DNA of 64,000 nucleotides. It comes from Paenibacillus psychroresistens. Its GTDB lineage: Bacteria > Bacillota > Bacilli > Paenibacillales > NBRC-103111. Made by a program: the position numbers and the translations under genes. The stretch is from contig NZ_CP034235.1 in the NCBI RefSeq assembly GCF_009728935.1, forward strand, positions 7,465,501-7,529,500, in the 5' to 3' direction. Positions within the stretch are counted from its first letter, which is position 1. Each line of letters starts with the position of its first letter. Below are positions 19,004 to 26,723 of this stretch, piece after piece. Below the pieces are notes generated by a model. The model saw only the letters and a list, made by a program, of their open reading frames with translations, did not search any database and had not been told where the DNA came from.

Positions 19004-19703
19004 TGTGGCATCCTCTCCTTTTGAGGTGATGTTCCCACGTTCTTACCCGACCGGTGCAATTCACGTTTGGAAAATGATCGTTCTTTACTATTAGACTTGG
19101 GGCTGTTCCTCCACTTCCATTACAGGAGATTCATCAGTCGTGCCCCTACCCTCACAAGGATAAATGCATTTCGGTTCTCACCTTATTGCAACCGTCTTGG
19201 GTAACAGCCCTTGTTGCGACGTCCCTTGTTTTCCAAGTACCTTACAACTTAGCTTTCTCTTCTGAACTTAGGTGCTTCCTGTAGGCCTGTGAGTTTGATG
19301 CCGCCATCGTTAGGCATAGCGTATTTCAGAGGGCAGATTTTTACTTTACGCCGCTCACCCCATCGTAGGATGGTACATAAGTTTCCTTATGCTGTAACTT
19401 TAGACCTGTACATTCGGTTGTTCGTCAGTTCCTTACACGGAACCATACTCACCATATCCAGTTTTTCAGCCGCGCGGCATATCCGTTAGCATACCTTGAA
19501 TTGGCTCTAGCCTTCGTTCTGCCGAATCTACCTGATCTTCAAACCCCATGACCTGTTAGCCATGACGCATGCAGGAGTATTGGCGGGATGGTTTCAGGAT
19601 ACATGGTTCCGTCATTCCCATCCTCGGTTGTAAAGTTAAGATTATTTGATTTAATCTCCTGCTTTTCACGCGATGGTGCGCTTATAGCAGAACTTGTCGA
19701 ACG

Positions 19704-19771
19704 CTGCCCGTTACTTTAATAGAAAAGAGGAGTTGCTGCATAGCAATCTCCTACGTTATAGTTCCCGTTAG
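19704..19771. repeat. 68-nt intergenic element, copy A
   Basis: Starts CTGCCCGTTACTTTAATA, has a central hairpin and ends CTAC...CCCGTTAG. The copy at 20517-20584 has exactly the same length, with conserved ends and a different central stem. It begins 22 nt after the stop of the RibD-like gene, and the group II intron sits directly on its other side. Confidence 0.6.
19721..19752 (-). terminator. terminator of the RibD-like gene
   Basis: Minus-strand hairpin AGGAG-ATTGCT/AGCAA-CTCCT with a small loop, followed by CTTTTCT. It is the central hairpin of repeat copy A and lies 42 nt after the stop codon. Confidence 0.6.
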
Positions 19772-19793
19772 TGGAACAACTTGTACGGCACGG

Positions 19794-20363
19794 CTATTTC
19801 TCCAACTCATAGCGGACCGCGATAATGCCCGACTTGAGCATTCGGCTGGACAGCAGCTTGAGCCTGATTTTCTCACCGTCACCGTGGAATGCCGATTTTC
19901 CGTCGCCCAAGATGACCGGACAAATCGTCAGCAGGAATTCGTCGATTAGGCCGAGCTCAAGCAACGTCTTCGCCGCCCCCGGACTGCCGAAGATAACGAG
20001 ATTTTTTCCTGGCTGCTCCTTGAGCGCCTTGATTTCCTCTGCGATATTGTCCTTGATCAGCATCGTATTGTTCCATTCCACCTTGTCCATCGAGCCGGAA
20101 ATGACAATCTTCTTAACATCCTGCAGCCATTTGGCATGCTCCATACCGTGCGTCGACGCATTCGGATTGTCCAGCACCGTAGGCCAGTAGCTCTCCATCA
20201 TTCGATACGTCGTGCGTCCGTATACGGGAGAGCCGACTTCGGCTACAACCTCCTCGGCGTATTTTTCTAATTCCTCGTTGTACGGAATCCAATCTAGTCC
20301 TCCGTTCGAATCCGACGTATACCCATCCAGCGACACATGCATGAACAATACGAGTTTTCTCAT
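19794..20363 (-). CDS. RibD/dihydrofolate-reductase-like domain protein
   Basis: A 189-residue protein of the RibD C-terminal/DHFR-like superfamily (YwjB/YyaP type). The N-terminus MRKLVLFMHVSLDGY is the family strand and loop. SPVYGRTTYRMMESYWPT is the substrate/cofactor element, and LVIFGSPGAAKTLLELGLID is the NADP-binding part. Members are NADPH-dependent reductases of unknown substrate. The start at 20363 has GGAGGAG 8 nt upstream; the frame continues to 20453 without support. The coding strand is visibly richer in G and C than the genes around it, and the gene is flanked on both sides by copies of the 68-nt element, which suggests acquisition as a unit. Confidence 0.85.
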   Translation of the reverse strand: MRKLVLFMHVSLDGYTSDSNGGLDWIPYNEELEKYAEEVVAEVGSPVYGRTTYRMMESYWPTVLDNPNASTHGMEHAKWLQDVKKIVISGSMDKVEWNNTMLIKDNIAEEIKALKEQPGKNLVIFGSPGAAKTLLELGLIDEFLLTICPVILGDGKSAFHGDGEKIRLKLLSSRMLKSGIIAVRYELEK

Positions 20364-20516
20364 GTTTGCTTCTCCTCCGATTTTTGAATTTAGTTGTCGA
20401 TTTTTTGGCAGCAGGCCCGTGTTTCGTCCTGCTCTTACTTTAATATAAATCATTACGTTACGTAAGGATCAAGTGGAAATCTGAATTTTCTTCGAAGATA
20501 ACAATGTTGCGCAAAT

Positions 20517-20584
20517 CTGCCAGTTACTTCAATAAGTAAAGTAGTCCCACCCGAACAGGATCCTACACTCTCGTCACCCGTTAG
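20517..20584. repeat. 68-nt intergenic element, copy B
   Basis: Starts CTGCCAGTTACTTCAATA and ends TCCTAC...CCCGTTAG, matching copy A end to end at identical length, while the inner stem differs (GTAGTCC pairing with GGATCCTAC). It begins 7 nt after the stop of the uridine-kinase-like gene. Confidence 0.6.
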
Positions 20585-20591
20585 TTCCGTA

Positions 20592-21236
20592 TCACTCTAG
20601 CCAATTCTCAGGAGCACGATCAATATTTACTTCAAATTTAGAAATATCACCATTGTGACCTGTACCATCAATAACAATATCAGCTGAATCGGCTGGCTTC
20701 TGGACTTCAAAATATCTATCTTCATCAGGTAACCATACTTTTTCCCACATATCACGGTTACCACCTCCATCTCTTTGCACACCTCTTTCAAGCCTAATGT
20801 CCTGTGGGCTCTCTATCCAAATTCGAACGTCATACAGAAAAGATAGTTCCTTTCTTAGAGAGTAACACCCTTCAATAATTACAATTCCACCAATAGGCAC
20901 TGTATGCCATTCAGTCAATATGTCGTTATCCCAGTCGTAAATTTGATAGTAACCATTCTCATTCTGTTTTATTGGCACCAGAACCTGATTTAGCACACGA
21001 TTCCAATCCCAATTTCCACCTATTTCAGTCTGATGATTAATCAATTTCCTTTCCTTTGTCGGATAATAAAAATCATCCATATGTACGACCGTTACATCAT
21101 CATTTAGATATTGGAATTTCCGAGCTAATGTACTTTTACCTGCGGCTCCACCACCATCAATCCCTATTACTAATGTCTTTTGTCTTTTTGACATTTCATG
21201 AAACTTATCTAAGAGATTATTTATAGAAGTAATCAC
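20592..21236 (-). CDS. uridine kinase-like P-loop kinase
   Basis: A 214-residue P-loop kinase related to uridine kinase/phosphoribulokinase. The Walker A motif GIDGGGAAGKST lies near residues 27-38, a substrate-acid motif HMDDFYYP near 54, and IVIIEGCYSLR is the Walker B-like strand. The LERGVQRDGG stretch is the Arg-rich lid. Members phosphorylate nucleosides or related small molecules in the cytosol; the substrate is not certain here. The start is taken as GTG at 21236 because AAGGGGGAG lies 7 nt upstream; earlier TTG codons in frame lack a site. The gene stands alone between non-coding regions, with repeat copy B just behind it. Confidence 0.82.
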   Translation of the reverse strand: MITSINNLLDKFHEMSKRQKTLVIGIDGGGAAGKSTLARKFQYLNDDVTVVHMDDFYYPTKERKLINHQTEIGGNWDWNRVLNQVLVPIKQNENGYYQIYDWDNDILTEWHTVPIGGIVIIEGCYSLRKELSFLYDVRIWIESPQDIRLERGVQRDGGGNRDMWEKVWLPDEDRYFEVQKPADSADIVIDGTGHNGDISKFEVNIDRAPENWLE

Positions 21237-21906
21237 GTCATTCTCCCCCTTTTTGTTGAAAACTCCTCCACTTATTAGATGAATAAAGTCTAACTCCCTA
21301 TTATGATAAAACAAACTATGTAGGATTAAGTTGGTAAAGAATGATTTTAACTATCCTGCCCGTTCGTATTATGAGGTCACCAGATATTTCTGGTAGACCT
21401 CATTTTTATGTGGTCGTAAGATTAGCGGTAGCCGGGGATCGAACGTTTCTGCCCGTGGGAGCTGGATCCCGAGAGTTATTCAGTTCATCCCCCCTACTTG
21501 TTTAACCATGATTAGGCTGGTTGGGACAATGATCCCGAATCACATGCGATAATATGGACGACAAGAAGGTTAGGGGTTGCCGGTAAAGACATCGAGGAAA
21601 ACCTTCCCAATTTCTATGGGACGGTTATTTGTTATGCTCTTTTATCAAAATAGCATCCTTCATTGCTTTCATTAATAAATAAATATTGACAAGCTATTAG
21701 CTGGAATAGCTTAATGGCCCACTCCAGTCTAAAACTTTATTTTACTAGTTTACAACTTTATTTTCTCCTGACAATCCGAACACCAGAACAACATTATAAT
21801 CCCACCGTAACGCTTTACACCAAGTTCTTAAGCTTAGCACCAATTTCTGGATTATTTACAATTTAACATTTATTAACTGAACCTATTATTATTATTCCAT
21901 TATATT
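21237..21906. other. 670-nt intergenic region with hairpin and repeat traces
   Basis: No gene is visible. It holds a strong hairpin at 21371-21407 (ATGAGGTC and CCAGA arms, TTTTTA on the plus side), and motifs CTGCCCGTT at 21357 and CTGCCCGT at 21449 that echo the ends of the 68-nt elements. Near 21726-21767 are two degenerate 21-nt units resembling the tandem repeat that follows. The part around 21480-21660 could be a relic of a lost gene but I cannot identify it. Confidence 0.5.
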
Positions 21907-21986
21907 AGTTACCAACTCTATTCTTTAGTTACCGACTTTATTATCGAGTTACCAACTTTTTTCTTCAGTTACCGACTTTATTTATC
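21907..21986. repeat. four tandem 20-nt direct repeats
   Basis: Units start at 21907, 21927, 21947 and 21967, exactly 20 nt apart. All begin AGTTACC(A/G)ACT(T/C)T, with T-rich variable tails. Units alternate A, G, A, G at position 8. The last unit overlaps the stop codon of the SDR gene at 21978. Confidence 0.85.
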
Positions 21987-22853
21987 GCAGACAGCATAAA
22001 AATCCCCCCAATGAGGACGGCTCCCATCCGCATCCGTAAAGTCATACTCTCTAGACAAACCCCAAGAGCTTAGCGCTTTACCCGTTTGCGCGAATTTATT
22101 CGGATCTGAAGCAAAGGCAGCAATAGCTCGACCTACAAAAGTTGGTGTTTCCGAGGCAATGAAGTGGGGTTCCTTAAGCGCTCCATCTCGCCAATTGTCC
22201 TCCGTCACACCAAAATGCTCCAGCATCTCTTCAGAACGTAGAAATCCAGGAGTTACAGATACTGCCGTAATGCCAAATGCGCGAAGATCTGCAGCCATGG
22301 CTTCAGCCAGATGAATCGTTGATATTTTAACCAGACTATAATATAAATTGCCGCGATAGCTGTAATCAACACCATCGGTTACTTCAATTATGAGTCCTTG
22401 CTTGCGCGCGACCATTAAAGGCGTTGCATAATGGCTTGTAATGAGATGAGAATGTATCGCTCGCTGCTGCATCAACAAACCATCAGACAAGCTCTGTTCC
22501 CAGAATGGTTTTCCCCAAACCGAAAGCTTCTCACCACCCCAAATATCATTGACCAGAATATCCAATTGACCGCCCTGCTCCCCGTTCACCTTTGCAAAAA
22601 AAGCTGCCACTTCCACCTCGATCGTATGATCCACTCGCACTGGGATGCCAATCCCCCCTGCTGCCGTTACTTGCTCTGCCGTTTCTTCTATAGTTTCGGG
22701 ACGTCCTAGGTTGGAAGTACTGCCACGCACGCTTCTTCCTGTAACATAAACGGTCGCACCCGCAACTCCTAATTGAACAGCAATGCCGCGGCCCGCTCCC
22801 CTCGTTCCACCCACAACTACAGCTACTTTTCCAACTAAAGCTTTCTCTTTCAT
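21978..22853 (-). CDS. short-chain dehydrogenase/reductase
   Basis: A 291-residue SDR oxidoreductase. The Rossmann cofactor motif GGTRGAGRGIA lies near residues 15-25, the conserved Asn-Asp of the classical fold appears in LDILVNDIWGG, and the catalytic Tyr and Lys appear in YYSLVKIS (YxxxK) near residue 180. The length is somewhat above the usual 250. It probably reduces or oxidises a small carbonyl compound with NAD(P)H; substrate unknown. It is divergently transcribed from the WYL-domain regulator starting at 22977, and a 124-nt shared promoter region suggests the regulator controls it. Its stop codon lies inside the first minus-strand unit of the 20-nt repeat array. Confidence 0.9.
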   Translation of the reverse strand: MKEKALVGKVAVVVGGTRGAGRGIAVQLGVAGATVYVTGRSVRGSTSNLGRPETIEETAEQVTAAGGIGIPVRVDHTIEVEVAAFFAKVNGEQGGQLDILVNDIWGGEKLSVWGKPFWEQSLSDGLLMQQRAIHSHLITSHYATPLMVARKQGLIIEVTDGVDYSYRGNLYYSLVKISTIHLAEAMAADLRAFGITAVSVTPGFLRSEEMLEHFGVTEDNWRDGALKEPHFIASETPTFVGRAIAAFASDPNKFAQTGKALSSWGLSREYDFTDADGSRPHWGDFYAVCDK

Positions 22854-22976
22854 CTTATTTTTCTCCCATCCTCTTGCAATTGATTAATCTATTCTCAGCT
22901 TAACACAGGATATATGACACCTTATGTCGCCTATATTTGATATACTTAGCTAATCATTATTCTAGGGGGCCATGGC

Positions 22977-23924
22977 ATGCGCGCTGACCGTTTACTATCG
23001 ATCTTATTATGTCTGCAAACCACGGATAAAATAAATACTCGGGAGCTGGCAGAGAAATTCGAGGTATCCGAGCGCACCATTCTCCGCGATATGGATGCAT
23101 TAAGTACATCTGGTGTTCCAGTTGTATCCGATCGAGGCGCTGCAGGCGGCTGGCGTTTAATGGAAGGCTACCGCACTAATTTGACTGGACTAAAAGCCGA
23201 TGAAATTCAATCCCTGCTGTTAGCGAACACAACACATATTCTCGGTGATCTCGGAATGCGGGCTAATTATGATATGGCAACGTTGAAGCTGCTGGCATCA
23301 CTCCCTCAAGCTGTTCAACAAGATGCCGCTAGAGTACGACAAAGAATTCATGTCGATGGAGCAGGCTGGTACCAGGCCAATGAACCTGTCCCCTGTTTAA
23401 CTACGATTCAAGATGCCATCTGGATGGAGCATAAGCTTCAAATTACTTACCTTCGACAAGATCAAGCCACTGAGCGTCTTGTTGATCCTCTAGGTATTGT
23501 TGTCAAAGGCACCATCTGGTATATGGTCGCCGCTGTTGAAAGTGAGCTCCGGACTTATCGTGTTTCCCGGATCCAGCAAGCAATAATTACCGATGATCCC
23601 TTCATCAGGCCAGCTGAATTTGAATTAGTCGCCTTCTGGGAGCAATCCACCAAAGACTTCAAAGCAAATCTCCCCCAATACCCTGCCGTAATTAAGCTTA
23701 AACCACAAGCTCACTTGCGTTTGCAGAAGGAACGCTTTGTTGCGATCCAAGAAATAAGATCATCCCATGAAGATTGGATGATCTTAGAGGTTTATTTTCA
23801 AACATTGGAAACGGCTTGTCAGACAGTCTTAAGCTATGGCGCTGATCTTATAGTAATTGAACCTGCAGCATTACGAAAACTAACCCATGAAACAATGGCA
23901 GCTGCCCTAAAACTATACGATTAG
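22977..23924 (+). CDS. YafY-type HTH/WYL transcriptional regulator
   Basis: A 315-residue regulator. An HTH_11 winged helix is at residues 1-60 (RLLSILLCLQ, TRELAEKFEVSERTILRDMDAL), and a WYL ligand-sensing domain occupies about 140-215 (LVDPLGIVVKGTIWYMVAAV), followed by the WCX C-terminal extension. DeoR/YafY relatives bind DNA near their own gene and respond to small ligands or nucleic acids. The start at 22977 is set by GGGGG 7 nt upstream; an overlapping ATG at 22972 is out of frame. The divergent SDR gene is the most likely target. Confidence 0.9.
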   Translation: MRADRLLSILLCLQTTDKINTRELAEKFEVSERTILRDMDALSTSGVPVVSDRGAAGGWRLMEGYRTNLTGLKADEIQSLLLANTTHILGDLGMRANYDMATLKLLASLPQAVQQDAARVRQRIHVDGAGWYQANEPVPCLTTIQDAIWMEHKLQITYLRQDQATERLVDPLGIVVKGTIWYMVAAVESELRTYRVSRIQQAIITDDPFIRPAEFELVAFWEQSTKDFKANLPQYPAVIKLKPQAHLRLQKERFVAIQEIRSSHEDWMILEVYFQTLETACQTVLSYGADLIVIEPAALRKLTHETMAAALKLYD

Positions 23925-24074
23925 TCTCGAGCAGCTGACAAACAGAAAGGAAAATATGGAATGTACTCATTTAATTCATCTCCTTAACAAAATAACATTT
24001 GGTTATTCTGCTATCATAACGGATGAATATTTATAAAGAACTAGATTAATGTTAGAGAAGTATAAGATTCAGAC

Positions 24075-24113
24075 ATGGAAAGGGGACCCTTCCATAAGGA
24101 TCCCCCTTTCCAT
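24075..24113. other. hairpin between convergent genes
   Basis: Arms ATGGAAAGGGG and CCCCTTTCCAT enclose an inner CCTT-CCAT-AAGG stem, giving about 15 bp. Neither strand has a T run next to it, so it is a possible but atypical two-way terminator between the WYL regulator and the serine hydrolase. Confidence 0.55.
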
Positions 24114-24147
24114 ACATAGTTCTAATCTAATAATTAGGAATGAGCAT

Positions 24148-25614
24148 TTAGCCGTTAAGCTGCTTGCCTTTAATAGGAGCAGTCTCTTTAGGGCCAAACG
24201 ACACATTAACTGTTTTTTCTAATACCAATTCTTCGCCCTCAAAACGGCAAATAATGGTTTGGTAAAAAGGCATCTCAATGTAGCGGATAACAAGCACCAA
24301 AGTATTATCGTCCTGCCAAGTAAAGCTAGATGAGATACGGCTCGCAATATTATGGCCATTTTCTACATCGCTAACTTGGATTTTGCTTGGCAGCCACGCT
24401 CCACGACCCAATTGAAAGATATTATCCCCATATGACATTGTGAAAACAGCCGTTGCCTCATTTGCTTCAAATCGGATAGAGAATTTCTCATACTTATCTT
24501 CGTTCACCTCAAGACTGTACTCCCGCCCGTTAATTGCTGTTTCTCTTACCGATAGAAGCTGCAATTGCGGTGGATCCAGCTTGAGATTATTCAATAGGGA
24601 CTGAAGCAAAGCTGCAGCAGGTTCATCCTTGGCAAGAGCTTCGGACTTCAAAGCAGGCAACAGAATATCCCATACTTCATTAAGCACTATCTGCATATCG
24701 CCTAAACCAGCTGTTATCGCAATAACAACATCCTGTTCAGGCAGAACGACACAATACTGGCCAAATGCTCCATCTCCGCGGTAAGCATTATGCCGAGAAC
24801 GCCAAAACTGATAGCCGTAGCCTTGTGTCCAATCATTAGCGTCACTATCTCCGTTTGAGATATGCTTAGAAGTTGCTTCTTCAACCCAAGCCTCTGAAAG
24901 CAGCCGCTTCCCATTCCAAATCCCTTTTTGCAAATAGAGTTGTCCAAAATTAGCGATAGCCTCTGTTGTAATATTCATCCCAAAACCACCTGTATTGATC
25001 CCACGCGGACATACAGCCCAAGTTGCATTGCGAATATTAAGCGGTTCCAATAGTCTCGGCTCCAGATATTCGAGGAGTGTCTGATTGCTCACCTTTTGTA
25101 GGATAGCTGAAAGCATATACGTTGCTCCTGTGTTATACAGAAAATGGGTACCCGGCGTATAGCCAACAGGAACACTTAGGAAGCCTTTTACCCAATTTCC
25201 CTCAGCTTGTTGCACGAGTGCGCCCATTGTATCTTCGCCATTGCCTGTACCCATCATCAACAAATGTCGAATTTGCATGGCAGCTAAATTAGCAGAAACT
25301 TCAACGGGAAGATCATCTGGGAAAAAAGAAATAACCTGATCATCCAAGCTTAGAATACCTTCATCAACAGCCAAGCCAATTGCAGTTGACGTAAAGCTTT
25401 TGCTTAATGAAAACAACATATGCGGGAGATTTGCTTCGTAAGGATTCCACCATCCCTCTGCTAGGACATGTCCATGCCTAAGCAGCATAAAACTATGCAG
25501 CTCTAAATTATGAGCTTCTATGGAGTTAATAAATTCTGTAATGGCATATGATGAGATCCCTTGAGCTTCCGGCTGGCTGCGCGGTAAAATAAATGGTTGG
25601 GCCATTTCATTCAC
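24148..25614 (-). CDS. serine hydrolase of the beta-lactamase/class C family
   Basis: A 488-residue cytosolic-looking protein with no signal peptide. The N-terminal 330 residues form a class C beta-lactamase/esterase-type domain with the catalytic SxxK motif S69-L-S-K72 (FSLSKSFTS) and the YNT motif in LYNTGATYML near residue 168. A separate beta-rich C-terminal domain (about 350-488) follows. Members hydrolyse esters, amides or peptides; true beta-lactamase activity is not implied. It is transcribed alone, convergent with the WYL regulator. The start is an ATG with an AGGAG site upstream. Confidence 0.88.
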   Translation of the reverse strand: MNEMAQPFILPRSQPEAQGISSYAITEFINSIEAHNLELHSFMLLRHGHVLAEGWWNPYEANLPHMLFSLSKSFTSTAIGLAVDEGILSLDDQVISFFPDDLPVEVSANLAAMQIRHLLMMGTGNGEDTMGALVQQAEGNWVKGFLSVPVGYTPGTHFLYNTGATYMLSAILQKVSNQTLLEYLEPRLLEPLNIRNATWAVCPRGINTGGFGMNITTEAIANFGQLYLQKGIWNGKRLLSEAWVEEATSKHISNGDSDANDWTQGYGYQFWRSRHNAYRGDGAFGQYCVVLPEQDVVIAITAGLGDMQIVLNEVWDILLPALKSEALAKDEPAAALLQSLLNNLKLDPPQLQLLSVRETAINGREYSLEVNEDKYEKFSIRFEANEATAVFTMSYGDNIFQLGRGAWLPSKIQVSDVENGHNIASRISSSFTWQDDNTLVLVIRYIEMPFYQTIICRFEGEELVLEKTVNVSFGPKETAPIKGKQLNG

Positions 25615-25716
25615 TCCTTATCTATTTTGCGGGGTTTAACCACTACTCCACGATAAGCTATTTTTGGGTTATTTTGCAACAAAATAAAGTTTGCTTTGTC
25701 TATTTAAATGAGGTGA

Positions 25717-25899
25717 TTTAGTGGAAGGCGATCATATGCGGCATTTAGCAAAAATGGATATCTACAGGCCTACGACCAAATTTATGTTGCTAAATTAAAT
25801 GATCACTATGATGAAATTAAGCTGCAGGGCAAGCTTAGCGATCAACAATTGGTGGAATTATTGAGTCATTTGAGGCCTGCTGCTACAGATAAGGAATGA
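25717..25899 (+). pseudogene. C-terminal remnant of a DUF4367-like protein
   Basis: An open plus-strand frame of 60 codons without a start codon encodes a coherent C-terminal end: YLQAYDQIYVAKLNDHYDE, then a stretch with GKLSDQQLVELLSHLRP. This ending resembles the last strands and helix of DUF4367-type domains and the ends of the proteins at 16208 and 38071. The upstream part is gone and a stop lies just before it. It overlaps the tail of the isomerase gene by 17 nt. I infer a decayed gene fragment; chance coding is possible. Confidence 0.45.
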
Positions 25900-26710
25900 C
25901 AAGCTGTTTAACACGCTCAATGCCATCCCACATATCGTGGGGACCATCATAAATTATAACAATAGGACCGTCATAAGATAAACGTTTAACCAAATTCATG
26001 CATACTTGGAATTCTTCAGCATCAGGATGTCCATCCCCATCTGTAATTGCTTTCGCATGGATACTCTCGCTTTTTGAGATAATTTTTTTGAGTTCACTAA
26101 ACTTGTAGTCTCCTGTGAAATTTCCAAAGTCAGAAATCAGGCCTAGCTGTTCACCGCATGCCGCCAATAAAGCTAAACAGTTGTCGGCAGTTGAGGTTAG
26201 CGGTTGAAAATTCTCTGTTACTACCCTCACTCCACAAGTATCCGCATACTCACATAGCTGCTGCAAGGCTTCTATTGAAAGCTTTAATGCTGCTTGATTG
26301 GTTGACTCAGCTTGGCCTGCAATGATTCTCACTCGCTCAGCTCCAACAATCGCAGCAATATCGATCCAGCCCTTGATCCATGTAATATCGGCAAGTCTGC
26401 GTACTTCATCTTCACTGGAGATATCACCGTAATCGATTAATAAAGTGTAAAAACATAATCCGGCATTATGAATAGCCGCTTTTAGCTGATGTAAGTAAAC
26501 TTCGCTAGTATCACGGAAATGGAAATGGCCAATTTCAATAGCACCAAAGCCTTTTACTGCAAGCTCAGCCGGAAGCTCCAATAGCGATATTGTCTCAGGC
26601 TGTGGGTCGATTATAGTAACCTGAGTTTGCTTCTGCTCATCCCAACGCGTCCAGTGAAGCGGACCTAAATTACGATGCAAGCTCCACGTCGATATAGATA
26701 AAAATGACAT
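25883..26710 (-). CDS. sugar phosphate isomerase/epimerase family protein
   Basis: A 275-residue xylose-isomerase-like TIM barrel (AP_endonuc_2 family). Typical elements are the early strand GFGAIEIGHFHF, the ERVRIIAGQAE strand, VVTENFQP (metal-binding Glu), GLISDFGNFTGD (Asp) and HAKAITDGDGHPD (His and Asp of the metal site). These match the usual metal ligands of the fold, so it is probably an active sugar isomerase, epimerase or related enzyme; the substrate cannot be told. It lies 13 nt after the phosphotransferase gene upstream, so the two form an operon. Confidence 0.88.
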   Translation of the reverse strand: MSFLSISTWSLHRNLGPLHWTRWDEQKQTQVTIIDPQPETISLLELPAELAVKGFGAIEIGHFHFRDTSEVYLHQLKAAIHNAGLCFYTLLIDYGDISSEDEVRRLADITWIKGWIDIAAIVGAERVRIIAGQAESTNQAALKLSIEALQQLCEYADTCGVRVVTENFQPLTSTADNCLALLAACGEQLGLISDFGNFTGDYKFSELKKIISKSESIHAKAITDGDGHPDAEEFQVCMNLVKRLSYDGPIVIIYDGPHDMWDGIERVKQLVIPYL

Positions 26711-26723
26711 CTTTTTTGCCTCC

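Larger units (their letters stand above)
17075..19690 (-). mobile_element. group II intron with maturase (boundaries approximate)
   Basis: A retroelement of about 2.6 kb. The minus strand holds roughly 650 nt of structured non-coding RNA upstream of the maturase gene (19004-19690, domains I-IV), the maturase, then a domain V hairpin and a domain VI-like stretch ending near CTTACCTAT at about 17075. The intron lies just beyond the terminator of the RibD-like gene. I could not place the 5' splice site: no canonical GTGYG is present where expected, and GTGAAAAG near 19671 is the nearest candidate. Ends are therefore estimates. Confidence 0.7.

Noticed and set aside
19704..20588. Integron attC sites
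   Set aside because: The elements have conserved ends and variable stems but no matching RYYYAAC/GTTRRRY core pair and no integrase is present.
21430..21470. Minus-strand stretch GTTCGATCCCCGGC that looks like a tRNA T-arm
   Set aside because: The five-base stem around TTCGATC does not pair and there is no D-arm, anticodon arm or acceptor stem around it; the bases fit better as part of the repeat-like motif ACGGGCAG.
21907..21986. CRISPR array
   Set aside because: The 20-nt units are adjacent with no unique spacers between them and no cas genes are in the window.
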